Shown: piece by piece, positions 4,785-5,888 of the stretch
Layout: every line of letters begins with the position of its first letter
How positions within the stretch are numbered: the stretch's first letter is position 1
Assembly: GCA_021810815.1 (NCBI GenBank)
Contig: JAJZHR010000175.1
Span: forward strand, 1 to 5,888
Reading direction: 5' to 3'
Length of the DNA: 5,888 bases
Source of the DNA: Acidobacteriota bacterium
GTDB taxonomy: Bacteria; Acidobacteriota; Terriglobia; Terriglobales; Acidobacteriaceae
Made by a program: the position numbers and the translations under genes
The notes under the pieces: generated by a model
Told to the model about the DNA's origin: nothing
Seen by the model: only the letters and a program-made list of their open reading frames with translations
Database searches by the model: none

Positions 4785-5888
4785 CTATGCCCCGCTCACC
4801 TGGGCCAGCAGGCGCTTCCAGTTCTTCTGGGTGCGGCGGTAGCTCTTCTTCATGTCGTCCAGGATGCGCTCGAAGTCCGAGTGCCCGTGCAGGCGGCTCC
4901 ATGCTGGATTCTTGCTGAACCATGGGTAGTTCTCATTGCCCATGTAGATCGCCCTCCGCAGCCAGTGCAGCGCCTCTGCCTCGTCCCCATCGACGGCGAA
5001 GTAGGTGGCCAGCCGATAGGCCATCTCGCTGTCCGCCTCGGCTGCTGAGAGCGTCTCCTCGGTCAAATAGCTGGCTGCCTTCTCGCGGTTGCCCATGCGG
5101 GCATAGCACATCGCCAGCGTCGGGAAAGCGATGCGCAGCGAGCTGTCGTCGCGGATCACGGCTTCGATCGTCTGCACCGCCTGCTCCAGTTGGCCAGAGC
5201 GCATCTGCTGGTAGCCGAGGGAGATGCGCAGCAGCGGCTGGCGCGGCTCCAGCGTCAGACCCTTCTCGATCTCGTCCGCCGCCAGCTCCATCTGGTTCTG
5301 ATACTGGTACACGCGCGCGCGATGGTTGTAGACGACAGCGGCATTCGCCGGATTCAGCCGCAGCGAGCGGTTGAACTGGTCGAGCGCCTCCTCGTACATG
5401 CCGTCGAGCCGCAGCGTGATCCCCGCCACCAGATGCACATTCCAGTCATTGGCAGCGGTCTGCAGCAGATGCTCGATGCCGTGGCGCGCGCTTTCCTTTT
5501 CGCCGCGAGACAGCAGCATGTACACGCGGTACAGGTTGGACTCCACAGCTCCGGGATCAAGTTCCAGCGCCTTGTCGAACGACCGCCGCGCTGCCAGAAC
5601 GTGCATCTGCCCGCCCAGGCCGTGGCGGGCGTATTGCAGATGCGTGATGCCCAGGCCGCTCCATGCAGGAGCGTAGCTGGGGTCGCGCTCGACCACGTTG
5701 TCAAAGAGGGCGCGCGCCTTGTCCAGGTCGTCCCTGCTGCCGGTGCGCGACATGAACGACGAGAGCACGGCGCGAGCCTGCAGATACTCCTCCGACACGT
5801 CCTCTGCGAGAGGAGCGCGGCGGCCCTGAGTTTCGCGCGTCATGCGCTCGCGGTCCTTGCCCTGCTGCAGATGGCCCAGACCTTGCAG
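4785..5888 (-). CDS. TPR-repeat protein, C-terminal part (5' end outside window)
   Basis: The frame is open to the right edge, and 367 residues are visible before the TAG stop. An ATG at 5843 is in frame but has only a weak upstream AAGGA and no sign of being an N-terminus, so I treat the gene as partial. Counting from that ATG, TPR-type helix pairs are recognisable at about 37-69 (KARALFDNVVERDPSYAPAW), 80-112 (RRSFDKALELDPGAVES), 136-167 (EEALDQFNRSLRLNPAN), 168-201 (AADEIEKGLTLEP), 205-235 and 272-302. The tail (WFSKNPAWSRLHGHSDFERI, then a Lys/Arg-rich end) resembles the C-terminus of bacterial proteins that join TPRs to a Ser/Thr kinase, a winged-helix DNA-binding domain or a cyclase. 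TPRs mediate protein-protein contacts. No catalytic or membrane segment lies in the visible part, so the effector domain, if any, is beyond the window. It converges on the glycine-zipper gene. Confidence 0.88.
   Translation of the reverse strand: MQGLGHLQQGKDRERMTRETQGRRAPLAEDVSEEYLQARAVLSSFMSRTGSRDDLDKARALFDNVVERDPSYAPAWSGLGITHLQYARHGLGGQMHVLAARRSFDKALELDPGAVESNLYRVYMLLSRGEKESARHGIEHLLQTAANDWNVHLVAGITLRLDGMYEEALDQFNRSLRLNPANAAVVYNHRARVYQYQNQMELAADEIEKGLTLEPRQPLLRISLGYQQMRSGQLEQAVQTIEAVIRDDSSLRIAFPTLAMCYARMGNREKAASYLTEETLSAAEADSEMAYRLATYFAVDGDEAEALHWLRRAIYMGNENYPWFSKNPAWSRLHGHSDFERILDDMKKSYRRTQKNWKRLLAQVSGA

Noticed and set aside
4511..4918. Plus-strand open frame of 135 codons across the convergent gap
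   Set aside because: It overlaps the end of the zipper gene, runs through the inverted repeat, and enters the TPR gene in antisense. The residues are repetitive and have no domain.
3631..4923. Open frame of 430 codons on the minus strand across the glycine-zipper gene
   Set aside because: It overlaps a gene with signal peptide, RBS and domain structure on the plus strand, runs through the composite repeat, and has low-complexity Arg/Gly/Cys-rich translation.

Overview
The window is GC-rich bacterial chromosomal DNA. It looks like an acidobacterium, probably Acidobacteriaceae/Terriglobia. That assignment is inference: it rests on a secreted glycine-zipper protein and a long TPR protein that both resemble families I associate with that group, and on intergenic repeats carrying CCATCCT/CTGAG words. 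Nothing in the window is a formal taxonomic marker. Gene content is mostly core metabolism plus envelope and regulatory proteins. I see no transposase, integrase, tRNA, rRNA or CRISPR array.

Layout from left to right. Positions 1-165 are non-coding or nearly so and hold a strong hairpin just past the 3' end of gpmI. On the minus strand, gpmI (166-1770, cofactor-independent phosphoglycerate mutase) follows eno (1908-3200, enolase), so transcription runs eno to gpmI. The two enzymes catalyse consecutive glycolytic steps (3-PG to 2-PG to PEP). The 137-base gap between them carries a 12-bp inverted repeat, a third copy of part of its arm, and a small palindrome. These could act as a terminator, attenuator or processing site.

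Positions 3201-3549 form a divergent intergenic region between eno and a plus-strand gene (3550-4530). That gene encodes a secreted, Ala/Ser/Pro-rich protein with a VirB10/TrbI-like beta segment and a C-terminal glycine zipper. It converges on a minus-strand gene (4785 to the right edge) that encodes the C-terminal TPR part of a larger protein, possibly a Ser/Thr kinase or transcriptional regulator.

The 254-base convergent gap contains the most structured non-coding sequence in the window: a roughly 170-base composite inverted repeat (4599-4768). Each end is itself a hairpin, and a third hairpin lies inside it. It has the architecture of a REP/BIME-like or miniature mobile element. I find no new multi-gene system here; this element, the eno-gpmI intergenic structure and the open frame upstream of eno are the points that merit a second look.
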